A program made the position numbers and the translations under genes. This document shows, piece by piece, positions 1 through 10,038 of a DNA stretch of 64,000 nt. Origin of the DNA: Ptiloglossa arizonensis (Eukaryota > Arthropoda > Insecta > Hymenoptera > Colletidae). The notes below the pieces were generated by a model, which saw nothing but the letters and a program-made list of their open reading frames with translations, was not told the DNA's origin and did not search any database. Location: NCBI RefSeq assembly GCF_051014685.1, contig NW_027478438.1, forward strand, positions 1,240,001 to 1,304,000, given 5' to 3'. How positions within the stretch are numbered: the stretch's first letter is position 1; each line of letters begins with the position of its first letter.

Positions 1-1157
1 GTCCACCTCCACGGCCTGTCACTTGCTTATGCAACAAGCAGAGGTGGCCGGACTGAGATACGAGCAAGCGAGCAAAAAGAAGTTAAAGATTGGATAATTG
101 CTTGACAGATAACAGATATTTGTACACGGTGGCCTTAAAATTAACTTATTCCGAGCTTAACTAAAGATCCCACGGCGGTTGCGACGATAGTGTCCTCTTC
201 GTTCTTCGTTCTTTGTTCTTCGTTCTTCGTTCTTCGTTCTTCGTTCTCCGGTGTGCCTACCTAAGAGAAACCTAAAGTCAAGGCATGATAAAAAAATGAT
301 AGAAAATAGAAATGAAGTTGGTTAGTGATTAAATACAGTCATTCAGTAACAAAGGAAATAAAGGCAAGAATGACAAAAAAATAAACATGGAAAAACAAGT
401 ACAAAGTAAAATCAGACAACAAATAAAATAAATTACAGAAAGAAACAATTAAAAACCAAAGAAAGGATTGAGAGAATGGTCGCCAGTACTGACCACCGCC
501 TACCGGCGGCCAGTACCGGTTACCAGGGTGGGGGTCCCCCTTCCATAAACCTAAAACGAAGAGTCACTTACCGGTTTTTCCATTGTCTTTGTTCGATCTA
601 ATCGAAATTTTCGAAGGCGAACGGTTTCGGTGAATGTTTGTTCATTTCCGCGATTGTTACTAACATTTATACATGTTCCCAATATTGATCGAACAATGTG
701 CATCTTATTTATGTATTGCAATTAATTAAGAAACTTATAGAAATTGATTTTGATCGAGACTCGATGTTAAAACGTGTTTCGTAAAGTTTTTAAGCATGGA
801 AAGTAACAATTGTTCATTAAATGCATTAAGTTAACATTTGTTTAATTCTTATAATTTACACAATACGCGTAGAAGTTGTGTTTTTTACATAAAAGTGCCG
901 AAATTCAATTAATCGCTTTTTTAGATAGAAAAATCATCGCGATGAAGACTTGTGAATCGATAATCGATACCTGTAGCCTTGAAAATGTCAGTTGGATCTC
1001 AGCGAAAAATTCCTTCGCGAACAAAGAATATTTCAACGAAATGATATTTTAAGCCATTATTTATACTAGAACATTGTTAATAATTGTTTAATCTACAGTC
1101 CTACGACGGTTGATAATAAATATGATAAATAAACATCGAGATATTGCGAAATCTTCG
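1..1157 (+). repeat. Left outer arm of the palindrome
   Basis: This is the reverse complement of about 5060-6227. It has a GC-richer outer part (1-640, with the heptamer run and the CGCCAGTACTGACCACCGCC motif near 480) and an inner part that is one roughly 540-bp AT-rich unit in reverse orientation (about 613-1157). Relative to the right arm it lacks about 76 bp near position 565. The arm starts at the window edge, so its true end is outside. The short ORFs here are not preserved in a way that suggests coding. Confidence 0.75.
196..247 (+). repeat. Heptamer microsatellite (GTTCTTC)n
   Basis: About seven consecutive copies of GTTCTTC, one of them carrying a T for C. The mirror position in the right arm (6010-6031) holds the complement with only about three copies, so the run has changed length since the arms separated. 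Confidence 0.9.
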
Positions 1158-1600
1158 AAGGCGGACGGTTTCGGTTAATGTTTGTTCATTTCCGCGATTG
1201 TTATTAACATTTATGCATGTTCCCAATATTGATCGAACAATATGCATCTTATTTAGGTATCATAAATCATTAGTTAGTTTTCAGAAATTAATTGATTTCG
1301 AAAATGAAAGCAAAATATTGATATTCATATATTTCTCGATTTGCAACCTAAATTAATCTTTATAAGCAAATTATTCATTTACAATGCAACAGAAAATGCA
1401 TTTTGTAAGATTCATATTCCCAACTTTTACAGTGCAAACCATTAATTAGTTTACAAATGTTAATTTTCATAAAAAATGGAGAAATATATGTATACCAAAC
1501 TCTTCGTTAAATTTTCCGATAAAATTTAATTCACATACTGTAACATAAAAGTTCGGAACGTGGAAAAATGTTTCTAACAATCGCCTAGAGACATAAACAT
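1157..1600. repeat. Head-to-head truncated AT-rich units (inverted junction)
   Basis: The segment opens with a reverse-oriented unit head (ACGGTTTCGGTTAATG near 1168) and closes with a forward unit start (AACATTCGCTAAAG near 1600), so two units are joined in opposite orientation with parts deleted. The segment at 4182-4488 has the same arrangement and similar sequence. No gene is seen; the 70-codon frame at 1144-1356 simply crosses the unit boundary. Confidence 0.6.
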
Positions 1601-2290
1601 TCGCTAAAGCAATTCGCCTTCCCAGATTTCGCAATATCTTGATGTTTGTTTATCATAATTATTAACAACCGTCGTAGGACCGTAGATTAAACAATTATTA
1701 ACAATGTCCTAGTATAAATAATGGCTTAAAATATCATTTCGTTGAAATATTCTTTGTTCAGGAAGGAATTTTTCATTGAGGTTCAACCGACATTCTCAAG
1801 GCTACACGTATCGATCATCGCAAAGATTGTTCTATTCAGAAAAGCGATTAATTGAATTTCGCCGCTTTGGAGTAAAAAATGAAACTTCTACGCGTATTGT
1901 GTAAATTATAAAAATTAAACAAATGTTAAATTAATGTATCTAATAAACAATTGTTACTTTCCATGCTTTAAAACTTTCCGAAACACGTTTTACTATAAAT
2001 CTCGATCAAAAACAATTTCTGTAAGTTACTTAATCATTTTTAATGCATAAATAAGATGCACATTGTTCAATTAATATTGAGAACATGCATAAATGTTAGT
2101 AACAATCGCGGAAATGAACAAACATTCACCGAAGCCGTTCGTCTGCGCAGATTTTGCAATATCTCGATGTTTATTTATCATATTTATTAACAACCGTCAT
2201 AGGACCATACTTTAGACAATTATTAACAATGTTCTAGTATAAATAATGGCTTGAAAGTCATTACTTTCTGGAAATATTTGTTAGATCGAA
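1600..2290 (+). repeat. Forward AT-rich ~540-bp unit plus partial next unit
   Basis: A forward copy starts at about 1600 and a second starts at about 2124 with the same landmark (TTCACCGAAGCCGTTCG). Shared landmarks in order are a TTTATCATA stretch, ACCGTCGTAGGACC, CTAGTATAAATAATGGCTT, a CAAAGATTG/CACAAGT region and an ACGCGTATTGTGTAAATTAT region. The second copy is broken at about 2290, where the central module begins. No coding potential is seen. Confidence 0.6.
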
Positions 2291-2306
2291 CAAAGACAAT
2301 CGAAGT

Positions 2307-2620
2307 AACCGTGCGATAAAATAAATGGATATTTCTCTACATATCGAAAAAATAGTTTGTATATATGCATGTATATTCCGAACGCTCAGTGACACACATA
2401 TGTCACACGGCAATGAAGTGGGTTGCCATCTACTAGAGAATAGGTAAACTACACTTAAGGTGTGAAAACACCTGGCGGAGAAACGCTCAAGTTTGTTGAG
2501 GAATTGTTGTTATTTCCACCAACAGATAGCGCCACATGCATAATTTACCGACATTACAGATAAGTATTTCCATTTGTATGGTATTCCCTACCGTGCAATA
2601 AAATAAATAAATATTTTTGT
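2307..2620 (+). repeat. Central module, left copy, flanked by short direct repeats
   Basis: The body of about 280 bp contains GTGACACACATATGTCAC, the dyad AGGTGTGAAAACACCT and a TAGCGCCAC motif. It is bounded on both sides by imperfect direct repeats that begin ACCGTGCGATAAAATAAAT (near 2307) and ACCGTGCAATAAAATAAAT (near 2590). Its reverse complement lies at 3170-3500. The sequence is less AT-rich and unlike the surrounding units, so it is probably a separate small element that inserted before the inversion. No ORF supports a protein. Confidence 0.6.
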
Positions 2621-2639
2621 ACAAAGTTTCGTATGTATC

Positions 2640-3100
2640 ATCTTTCGAATAAATGTAAAGTTAAACGAAATCAGCGTAATGAAATTTCTCTGCATTCTAG
2701 CCTTCCTTTATACATTTAAAAAAATCTTTGATACTTCGAAATCATGGCTACACATATCGATTATCGACTCACAAGTGTTTATCACGATGATTTTTCTACA
2801 TAGAAAAGCGATTAATCGAAATTCAGCACGTTTGAGTAAGAAATACAAATTCTACGCGTATAGTGTAAATTATGAGAATTAAATAAATGCTAAACTATTG
2901 CACTAAATAGACAATTATTACTTTCCTTGCTTTCAAACTTTACGAAACAAGTTTTTACTTTGAATCTCGATCAAAATCAATTTCTATAAGTATAATCATT
3001 TACCATGCATAAATAAGATACATATTGTTCGATTAATATTGGGAACATGCATAAATGTTAGTAACAATCGCGAAAGTTAACAAATATGTTCTCAAGAGAC
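2640..3100 (+). repeat. Spacer of the palindrome: partial forward AT-rich unit
   Basis: From about 2740 the sequence follows the second half of the roughly 540-bp unit (TATCGATTATCGACTCACAA, then the TACGCGTATAGTGTAAATTA region, then AACATGCATAAATGTTAGTA), ending near 3085. It has no inverted partner directly opposite and so forms the loop region of the large palindrome. No gene is seen. Confidence 0.55.
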
Positions 3101-3169
3101 GGCAACCCATATAATTACCACGTTGCAAATGTTTGGAATTTCAGATCATATTTGCATGCATCACAAACA

Positions 3170-3500
3170 ATAATTTCGATATGTAGAGAAATATTTATTT
3201 ATTTTATCGCACGGTAGGGAATATTATACAAATGGGATTACATATCTTTAATGTCGGTAAATTTATGCTCGTGGCGCTATCTATTGGTGGAAATAAGATC
3301 AATTCCTCAACAAACTTGAGCGTTTCTCCGGCAGGTGTTTTCACACCTTAAGTGTAGTTTACCTATTCTCTAGTAGATGGCAACCCACTTCATTGCCGTG
3401 TGACATATGTGTGTCACTGAGCGTTCAGAATATATATTTGCATATATACAGACTATAATTTCGATATGTAGAGAAATATTCATTTATTTTATCGCACGGT
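3170..3500 (-). repeat. Central module, right (inverted) copy
   Basis: Reverse complement of 2307-2620, with the same GTGACACACATATGTCAC block (near 3401-3420 in reverse), the same TGTTTTCACACC dyad and the same flanking direct repeats (TTTTATCGCACGGT near 3208 and 3488). The two copies differ by scattered substitutions and small indels. Confidence 0.6.
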
Positions 3501-3539
3501 TACTTCGATTGTCTTTGTTCGATCTAACAAATATTTCCA

Positions 3540-4182
3540 GAAAGTGATGACTTTCAAGCCATTATTTATGCTAAAACAATGTTAATAATTGTTTAATCTA
3601 CGGTCCCACGACGCTTGTTAATAATTATGATAAATAAACGTCAAGATATTGCTAAATTTGTGAAGGCGAACGGTTTCGGTGAATGTTTGTCCATTTCCGC
3701 GATTGTTAGTAATATTTATATGTGCTCCCAATATTAATTGAACAATGTGCACATTATTTATGCATCACAAATAATTAAGAAACTTATAGAAATTAATTTT
3801 GATCGAGCTCCGAAGTAAAGAGGTGTTTCTTAAAGTTTTAAAATATGGAAAGTAGTAATTGTCTATTAGATATATCGATGTAACATTTGATTAGTACTTG
3901 AGAAATCGAAATGCATACTTCCTTGGCGACAGTGTTCTCCTCATACCAAAGGATGAAATTCAGACATAAATTGTAGAAAATGTTCAATGTTGGGACTCTT
4001 GTTGTCAGGAGTATATGATATGCGAGGAAGTGCCACGATTTCGCGAATGAAAAATACTTCAACGAAATAATGTTTTAATCCATTATTTATACCAGGACAT
4101 TGTTAATAATTTTTTATACCATGGTGCTATGACGGTTGTTAATAATTCTGATGAATGAACATCAAGATATTGCGAAATCTGC
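3540..4182 (-). repeat. Reverse AT-rich unit plus partial neighbour
   Basis: Reverse-oriented unit heads occur at about 3661 and 4182, 521 bp apart. The interior around 3890-4060 is the most diverged part of any unit and carries unique sequence in the region that elsewhere reads ACGCGTAGAAGTTG. The 74-codon minus-strand frame at 3838-4062 lies across this divergence; no homologue is recognised and I do not call it a gene. Confidence 0.55.
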
Positions 4183-4488
4183 GAAGGGGAACGGTTTCAG
4201 TGAATTGTTGTTCATCCATGCGATTGTTATTAACATTTATGCATGTTTCGAACATTTATGTGAGAGAATGCATCTTAGTTATGCATTGTAAATTATTGAT
4301 TTGCCTATAGAAATTAAATTTCATCGAGAATTGAAGTAAAACGCGGTATTCATATGTTTCTCGATTTTCGATCGAAATTAATATTTGTAAAGTAATTAAT
4401 GACTTATAATGCACAAACAAGATGCACATTGTAATGTTAATATTCGGAACGTGCGTAAATGTTAATAACAATCACGGAAATGAAAAAA
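4182..4488. repeat. Second head-to-head truncated unit junction
   Basis: It starts with a reverse unit head (ACGGTTTCAGTGAATTG near 4190) and ends with a forward unit start near 4488. It parallels 1157-1600 in arrangement and partly in sequence (both contain TATTCATAT followed by a TTTCTCGATTT stretch). Confidence 0.55.
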
Positions 4489-5576
4489 CATTTACCAAAA
4501 CCGTTCTCCTTCATAGATTTTGCAATATCTTGATGTTTATTTATCATAATCATTAACAACCGTCGTTGGACCATAGTTTAAACAATTATTAACAATGTCC
4601 TAGTATAAATAATGGCTTAAAATATCATTTCGTTAAAATATTCTTTGTTCACGAAGGAATTTTTCGTTGAGATCCAACTGATATTCTCAATGTTACAGGT
4701 ATCGATGATCGATTCACAAGTGTTCATCACGATAATTTTTCTATTTAGAAAAGCGATTAATCGATTTGTGACACTTTTAAGTAAAAAATGCAACTTCTGC
4801 ACGTATTGTGTAAATTATAAGAATTAAATAAATGTTAAATTAATGTACCAAATAGACAATTACTACTTTCTATGCATTAAATCTTTACGAAACACGTTTT
4901 CACTTCGAATCTCGATCAAAATCAATTTCTATAAGTTACTTAATCATTTGTAATGCATAGATAAGATGTACATTGTTCGATTAATATTGGGAGCACGCGA
5001 AAAAGTTAATAACAATCGCATATAGGAAGAAACATTCACAGAAACCGTTCGCCTTCGCAGATTTTGCAATATCTTGATGTTTATTTATCATAATTATTAA
5101 TAACCGTCGTAGGACCGTAGTTTGAACAATTATTAACTATTTCCTAGTATAAATAATGGCTTAAAATATCATTTCGTTGAAATATTCTTTGTTCGCGAAG
5201 GAATTTTTCGCTGAGATCCAACTGACATTTCCAAGGCTACAGGTATCGATTATCGATTCACAAGTCTTCATCGCGATGATTTTTCTATCTAAAAAAGCGA
5301 TTAATTGAATTTCGGCACTTTTATGTAAAAAATACCACTTCTACGCGTATTGTGTAAATTATAAGAATTAAACAAATGTTAAATTAATGTATTTAATGAA
5401 CAATTGTTACTTTCCATGCTTTAAAACTTTACGAAACACGTTTTAACATCGAGTCTCGATCAAAATCAATTTCTATAAGTTTCTTAATTAATTGCAATAC
5501 ATAAATAAGATGCACATTGTTCGATCAATATTGGAAACATGCATAAATGTTAGTAACAATCGCGGAAATGAACAAA
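4488..5576 (+). repeat. Two tandem forward AT-rich units
   Basis: Unit starts lie at about 4488, 5036 and 5576, giving two direct copies of 548 and 540 bp. The second copy pairs in reverse with 613-1157 of the left arm. These are the most complete examples of the unit and the best source of a consensus. The short frames at 4617-4827 on both strands are overlapping and have no recognisable product. Confidence 0.65.
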
Positions 5577-5649
5577 CATTCACCGAAACCGTTCGCCTTC
5601 GAAGATTTCGATTAGATCGAACAAAGACAATGGAAGAAACGGTAAGTCA

Positions 5650-5725
5650 CCTTGGGGAGTGTATATAAGGAGCCCCCGGTTGTTTAAAATTTCATTGTTC
5701 CCGAAGCCTACGAGGTGGACGCATC
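5650..5725 (+). other. 76-bp segment present only in the right arm
   Basis: The right arm reads GGTAAGTCA, then about 76 bp, then CTCTTCGTTTTAGG. The left arm (reverse complement of about 540-580) goes from GGTAAGTGA straight to CTCTTCGTTTTAGG. The segment includes a TATATAAGG motif and a CCCCCGG run. Either it was lost on the left or gained on the right; no duplicated flank is obvious. Confidence 0.75.
5662..5669 (+). promoter_or_regulatory. TATA-box-like motif TATATAAG
   Basis: A good match to the eukaryotic TATA box, followed by a GC-rich stretch (GAGCCCCCGG), inside the segment unique to the right arm. If functional it would direct transcription rightward towards 6200. No downstream gene supports this, so it remains a motif match only. 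Confidence 0.3.
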
Positions 5726-6009
5726 TCTTCGTTTTAGGTTTATGGAAGGGGGACCCCTCACCATGGTAACTGGTACTGGCCGCCGGTAAGCGGTGGTCAG
5801 TACTGGCGACCACTCTCTCAATCCTTTCTTTTTTTTTCTAACTGTTTCTTTGTCTAATTCATTTCATTTGTACTCTGATTTTAATTTCTACTTGTTTTGA
5901 CATGTTTATTTTTTTCCACTAACCGAATTCATTTCTATTTTCTATTATGCCATGACTTTAGGTTTCTCTTAGGTTTCTCTTAGATACATTCTCTTAGATG
6001 TATCGGAAA

Positions 6010-6031
6010 ACGAAGAACGAAGAACGAAGAG
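6010..6031 (-). repeat. Heptamer microsatellite, right-arm copy
   Basis: About three copies of the GAAGAAC heptamer, the complement of the longer run at 196-247 in the left arm. Confidence 0.85.
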
Positions 6032-6114
6032 GACTGATGTATTGCATCCTCCGCGGGACTGTTAATTCTAAGTATAGACTAAGTTAGTTTTAAGGTTACC
6101 ATGTACGAGTATCT

Positions 6115-6636
6115 GTGATCTGCCGAGCAATTATCCAATCTTTAACTTCTTTTTGCTCGCTTGCTCGTATCTCAATCCGGCCACCTCTGCTTGTTGCATA
6201 AGCAAGTGACCGGCCGTGGAGGTGGACCGAACGCTCGATGGCTGTCTCTTCTGGTGCGTCCGCTTTGAGAGAGAATATGCTGCGAACACAGGGGCAGGTG
6301 TTCGCACCGGTCCCTGCGGAAGTCCTTGTGCCACAAGACCCTCTCTTTGTCATCCTCCGTGAGTCAGGTCCACGCTTTGCGTGGTTCCTGACGCGGAGTT
6401 GGGAGAAACGGGGCACTCTATATGAGTGGACGGCGTCGTGCATTTCCACTTTAATCGGGCCCACTGAGGGGAAACGGGACCGACCTAGTAGGAGCAACTC
6501 CACGGTTCGTGTCGCGTATTTCCCAATTTCGCCTAATTTTTCCATAATGCAATTGCTCGGCAGAATTTAACGAGGAGATCAAAGGAACATTGATTCCGTC
6601 CATCTCTGCAGTTAGAATAAGTTAGTTTTAAGGCTG
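6115..6636 (+). repeat. Tandem ~520-bp unit, first copy
   Basis: It begins CTGTGATCTGCCGAGCAATT and shares with the next copy the order: ATTATCCAATCTTTA, TTTTGCTCGCTT, a GGTCCCTGCG block, GAGAAACGGGGCACTC, GGGGAAACGGGA, TTCGTGTCGCGT and CCTAATTTTTCCATAATG. The first 110 bases also form the end of the palindrome arm. Overlapping frames exist on both strands (149 codons on minus at 6096-6545, 110 on plus). The minus frame resembles that in the second copy for about 40 residues and then shifts frame, which argues against a protein. It could be a UTR-like repeat of a larger element. Confidence 0.7.
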
Positions 6637-7040
6637 TGATCTGCCAAGCAATTATCCAATCTTTAGCTTAATTTTGCTCGCTTCCTCGTTCCTCGGTCCG
6701 GTCTCCACTGCTTCTTGTACAAGCAAGTGGCCGGCCGTGTAAGTAGTCCGAACGGTCTATCGCCGTCTCTTCCGGTGTGTCCGCTTCCAGAGGGGGCATG
6801 TTGCGACCACAGGAGCAGGCATTTTTGCCGGTCCCTGCGAAAGTCTCCAAAATAAGACCCTCTCGTCGTAAAGATGGAGAAACGGGGCACTCCTCTAGGG
6901 GAGTGGTAGGCGTCGTTCGTTTTCTCTGGAATCGGAACCACGGAGGGGAAACGGGATAGACCTAGTAGGACCAACTGCACGGTTCGTGTCGCGTCTTTCC
7001 CAATTTTGCCTAATTTTTCCATAATGTAATTGCTTGGCAG
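6636..7040 (+). repeat. Tandem ~520-bp unit, second (diverged) copy
   Basis: Same landmark order as 6115-6636, starting CTGTGATCTGCCAAGCAATT, but with deletions (about 100 bp shorter) and many substitutions. A short tail motif (GGAGATC followed by TTGATTCC..ATCTCT) seen near 6570 recurs in variants near 7050 and 7122, so the degenerate repetition continues past this copy. Confidence 0.65.
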
Positions 7041-7299
7041 AATTAAACAAGGAGATCGAAGGAAAATTGACCCTTTCCATCTTTTTGGTTTAGTATCTTC
7101 GTTTGTATCGCGTGTCGAGGGAGATCGATGGAACTTTGATTCCATCTATCTCTCTCCGGGTCTCCGCTCGCAGCAACCTCCACGTGGTGAGACCTGGTAA
7201 TCGGTATTACTCGCGACGAAGTATCACTTACCGCGAGTAACGCTGAGCTAATTGGCTGCAAACTTAGAATAATTATTTAAGATGTGAGAACAAGTAGAA
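7041..7299. other. Unassigned spacer between fold-back region and satellite
   Basis: No gene is recognised. The first 110 bases contain two more degenerate copies of the GGAGATCGAAGG/TCCATCT tail motif of the preceding repeats. The remainder is single copy within the window and runs into degenerate satellite near 7300. Confidence 0.5.
7207..7240. repeat. Perfect 9-bp inverted repeat, 16-base loop
   Basis: TTACTCGCG at 7207-7215 is exactly complementary to CGCGAGTAA at 7232-7240. It lies about 60 bp before the first recognisable satellite homology. It could be an element end or a structured site; nothing else identifies it. Confidence 0.6.
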
Positions 7300-9538
7300 A
7301 ACAAGATTTTTGTAAGGCGTGTGAGAGCGCGAAGACGCTAATGAAACCCATAACTACAAAGGCCTACGGGAAAAGTACACACACCATTGTAATCGGGCGA
7401 GTTTCTACTTTCAAATGCAACAGGAATTTCTCGAGTTCGTCAATCCGTTCGAGAGATATGGGAGTTTGAAGTTAAGGAATGGTTGAGAAACCATCAAAAT
7501 TTTCGAAAGTCTGATATTCGAAACCAATAACTATAAAGGCCTAGGGGAAAATATACATACCGTTGTAATCGGGCGAGTTTCTACTTTCACATGCAACAGG
7601 AATTTCTCGAGTTCGTTAATCCGTGGGCGAGATATGGGAGTTTGAAGGTAAGGAATGCTTGAGAAACCATCAAAATTTTCGGAAGTCTGATACTCGAAAC
7701 CAATAACTACAATGGCCCAGGAGAAAAACACACATACCCTTGTAATTGGGAGAGTTTCTACTTTCAGATGCAACAGGAATTTCTCGAGTTCGTCAATCCG
7801 TTCGCAAGATATGGGAGTTTGAAGTTAAGGAATGCTTGAGAAACCATCAAAATTTTCGAAAGTCTGATACTCGAAACCAATAACTACAAAGGCCTAGGGG
7901 AAAATATACATACCGTTGTAATCGGGCGAGTTTCTACTTTCACATGCAACCGGAATTTCTGGAGTTCGTCAATCCGTTCGCGAGATATGGGAGTGTAAAG
8001 TTATGGAATTGTTGAGAAACCATAAAAATTTTCGCAATTCTGATACTCGAACCAATAACTACAATGGCCCAGGGGAAAAACACACATACCCTTGTAATTG
8101 GGAGAGTTTCTACTTTCAGATGCAACAGGAATTTCTCGAGTTCGTCAATCCGTTCGCGTGATATGGGAGTTTGAAGTTAAGGAATGCTTGCGAAACCATC
8201 AAAATTTTCGGAAGTCTGATACTCGAAACCAATAACTACAATGGCCCAGGGGAAAAACACACATACCCTTGTAATTGAGAGAGTTTCTACTTTCAGATGC
8301 AACAGGAATTTCTCGAGTTCGTCAATCCGTTCGCAAGATATGGGAGTTTGAAGTTAAGGAATGCTTGAGAAACCATCAAAATTTTCGAAAGTCTGATACT
8401 CGAAACCAATAACTACAAAGGCCTAGGGGAAAATATACATACCGTTGTAATCGGGCGAGTTTCTACTTTCACATGCAACAGGAATTTCTCGAGTTCGTTA
8501 ATCCGTGGGCGAGATATGGAAGTGTGAAGTTAAGGAATGGTTGAGAAACCATCAAAATTTTCGCAAGTCTGATAATCGAAACCAATTGCTGGAATGGTCT
8601 AGGGGTAAAGTACACACACCATTGTAATCGGGCGTGTTTCTACTTTCAGATGCTACAGGAATTTCTCGAGTTCGTCAACCCGTTCGCGAGATATGGGAGT
8701 TTGAAGTTACGGAATGGTTGAGAAACCATAAAAATTTTCGCAATTCTGATACTCGAACCAATAACTACAATGGCCCAGGGGAAAAACACACATACCCTTG
8801 TAATTGGGAGAGTTTCTACTTTCAGATGCAACAGGAATTTCTCGAGTTCGTCAATCCGTTCGCGAGATATGGGAGTTTGAAGTTAAGGAATGGTTGAGAA
8901 ACCATCAAAATTTTCGCTGGTCTGATACTCGAAACCAATAACTGGAATGGCCTAGGGGAAAAGTACACATACCCTTGTAATTGGGAGAGTTTCTACTTTC
9001 AGATGCAACAGGAATTTCTCGAGTTCGTCAATCCGTTCGCGAGATATGGGAGTTTGAAGTTAAGGAATGCTTGCGAAACCATCAAAATTTTCGGAAGTCT
9101 GATACTCGAAACCAATAACTACAATGGCCTAGGGGCAAAATACACATACCGTTGTAATTGGGAGAGTTTCTATTTTCAGATGCAACAGAAATTATTCGGA
9201 TTCGTCAATCCGTTCGCGAAATGTCGGAGTTGGGAGTTAAGAGATGGTTGAGGAACCATCAATACTTTCGCAAGTCTGATATCCGATAACAGTAACTGGA
9301 GTGGCCTAGGGGGAAAGTACACACAGCTTTGTAATCGGGCGAGTTTCTACTTTCAGATACAACAGGAATTTCTCGAATTCGTCAATCCATTCGCGAGATA
9401 TGGGAGTTTGAAATTAAGGAATGCTTTAGAAACCATCAAAATTTTCGCAAGTCTGATACTCGAAGCCAATAACTACTATGGCCTAGGGCAAAAATGCACA
9501 TACCTTTGTAATCGGGCGAGTTTCTACTTTCACATGCA
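7300..9538 (+). repeat. Satellite array, left segment (~12 monomers, degenerate edge)
   Basis: The monomer period is 176-177 bp, seen from successive GGGAGTTTGAAG starts at 7460 and 7636 and onward. The first partial monomer (about 7300-7380) is strongly diverged and monomers improve inwards, as expected at an array border. This segment contains a local variant reading CCCTTGTAATTGGGAGAG instead of CCGTTGTAATCGGGCGAG, rare elsewhere, and a 3-monomer local duplication (about 7700-7950 repeated at 8229-8480, offset 529 bp). It ends abruptly inside a monomer at the retrotransposon junction. Confidence 0.95.
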
Positions 9539-10038
9539 TTGATTGTCTACCAGCTTCCCGGGCGCCGAGTGCGCAATCTGTGTCGTACCAAGGCTTTTGC
9601 CTAAACCGAACGGTGTTGTGGCTAGCTTGCAACCTCTGCCAACGGTCACGCACGTAGATGTTTTGTGCGGCGGGACTTGGAAAAACCCCTCCTTCACCGC
9701 TCAAGGATCATCAGGAGAGTAGACTGTCCCGCAAGGGAAGTGATCTACTTGGTCATCTCGCCAGTGATTCTATGCGGGCACAGTAATCACCGGCGAAACG
9801 TATCCAGCGGGGGCCACGAGGAGGCGAGATTACTAGCTCGAAGCTCAGTCTCGTACGGGCTCGCGGATCTTTGAGCGAGTGTTTGACGTCGGGTGCCGTA
9901 GCACCCGGTGTCGCCCGTCATGGCACACTTCTTCCTGATGGAAGCTGTGCCCGTGATACCGTGTACGGGTGCTGGTCTCTGCTGTAAAGAGGCTGGTGTT
10001 ATGTCTTATTTCTATTGTTTTGTTTTATGGCGTTGTAG
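9539..10038 (-). other. 3' UTR of the R1-like element
   Basis: About 500 bp between the RT stop codon and the satellite junction. It is more GC-rich than the satellite and carries no supported ORF. On the minus strand it ends GGTAGACAATCAA directly against satellite sequence, with no poly(A) or simple-repeat tail. In the R1 family the 3' end is what the reverse transcriptase recognises, so this junction marks where priming occurred. Confidence 0.75.

Larger units (their letters stand above)
1..6227. repeat. Large nested inverted-repeat (fold-back) element, left end cut by window
   Basis: Base 1 pairs with about base 6227: the first 130 bases reappear in reverse complement just before 6227, and the match continues inward to about 1157/5060. 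Inside lie roughly 540-bp AT-rich units in both orientations and a second inverted pair around the centre. One stretch of about 215 bp compared by eye (about 600-815 against its mate near 5400-5610) shows about four differences, so the arms are similar but not identical. No transposase or other credible ORF is seen. This resembles fold-back-type DNA elements, whose long inverted arms are built of sub-repeats. That class is an inference, since target-site duplications cannot be checked with the left end missing. A simple inverted duplication of an AT-rich repeat array is the alternative. Confidence 0.7.
5060..6227 (-). repeat. Right outer arm of the palindrome
   Basis: Reverse complement of 1-1157, including the CGGCGGCCAGTACC-type block (5770-5815 in reverse), the heptamer run and the outermost 130 bases. 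It continues into a segment (6115-6636) that is itself one copy of a tandem repeat, so the true arm probably extends past 6227 and its left partner lies outside the window. A 77-codon minus-strand frame at 5580-5813 crosses a segment absent from the left arm; it has no recognisable domain. Confidence 0.75.

Noticed and set aside
5640..5730. An intron starting at GGTAAGT, making the left arm a spliced copy
   Set aside because: The left arm keeps the GTAAGT and lacks only what follows, which is not what intron removal would produce.
1144..5813. 60-77-codon frames in the AT-rich palindrome
   Set aside because: Low-complexity, AT-driven frames, repeated in inverted units, with no domain or conserved start. 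Opposite-strand frames overlap at 4617-4827.
6096..7145. 149- and 160-codon minus-strand frames in the tandem ~520-bp units
   Set aside because: They agree for only about 40 residues and then lie in different frames; other frames on both strands are also open. Not enough to call a gene; noted under the repeat entries.
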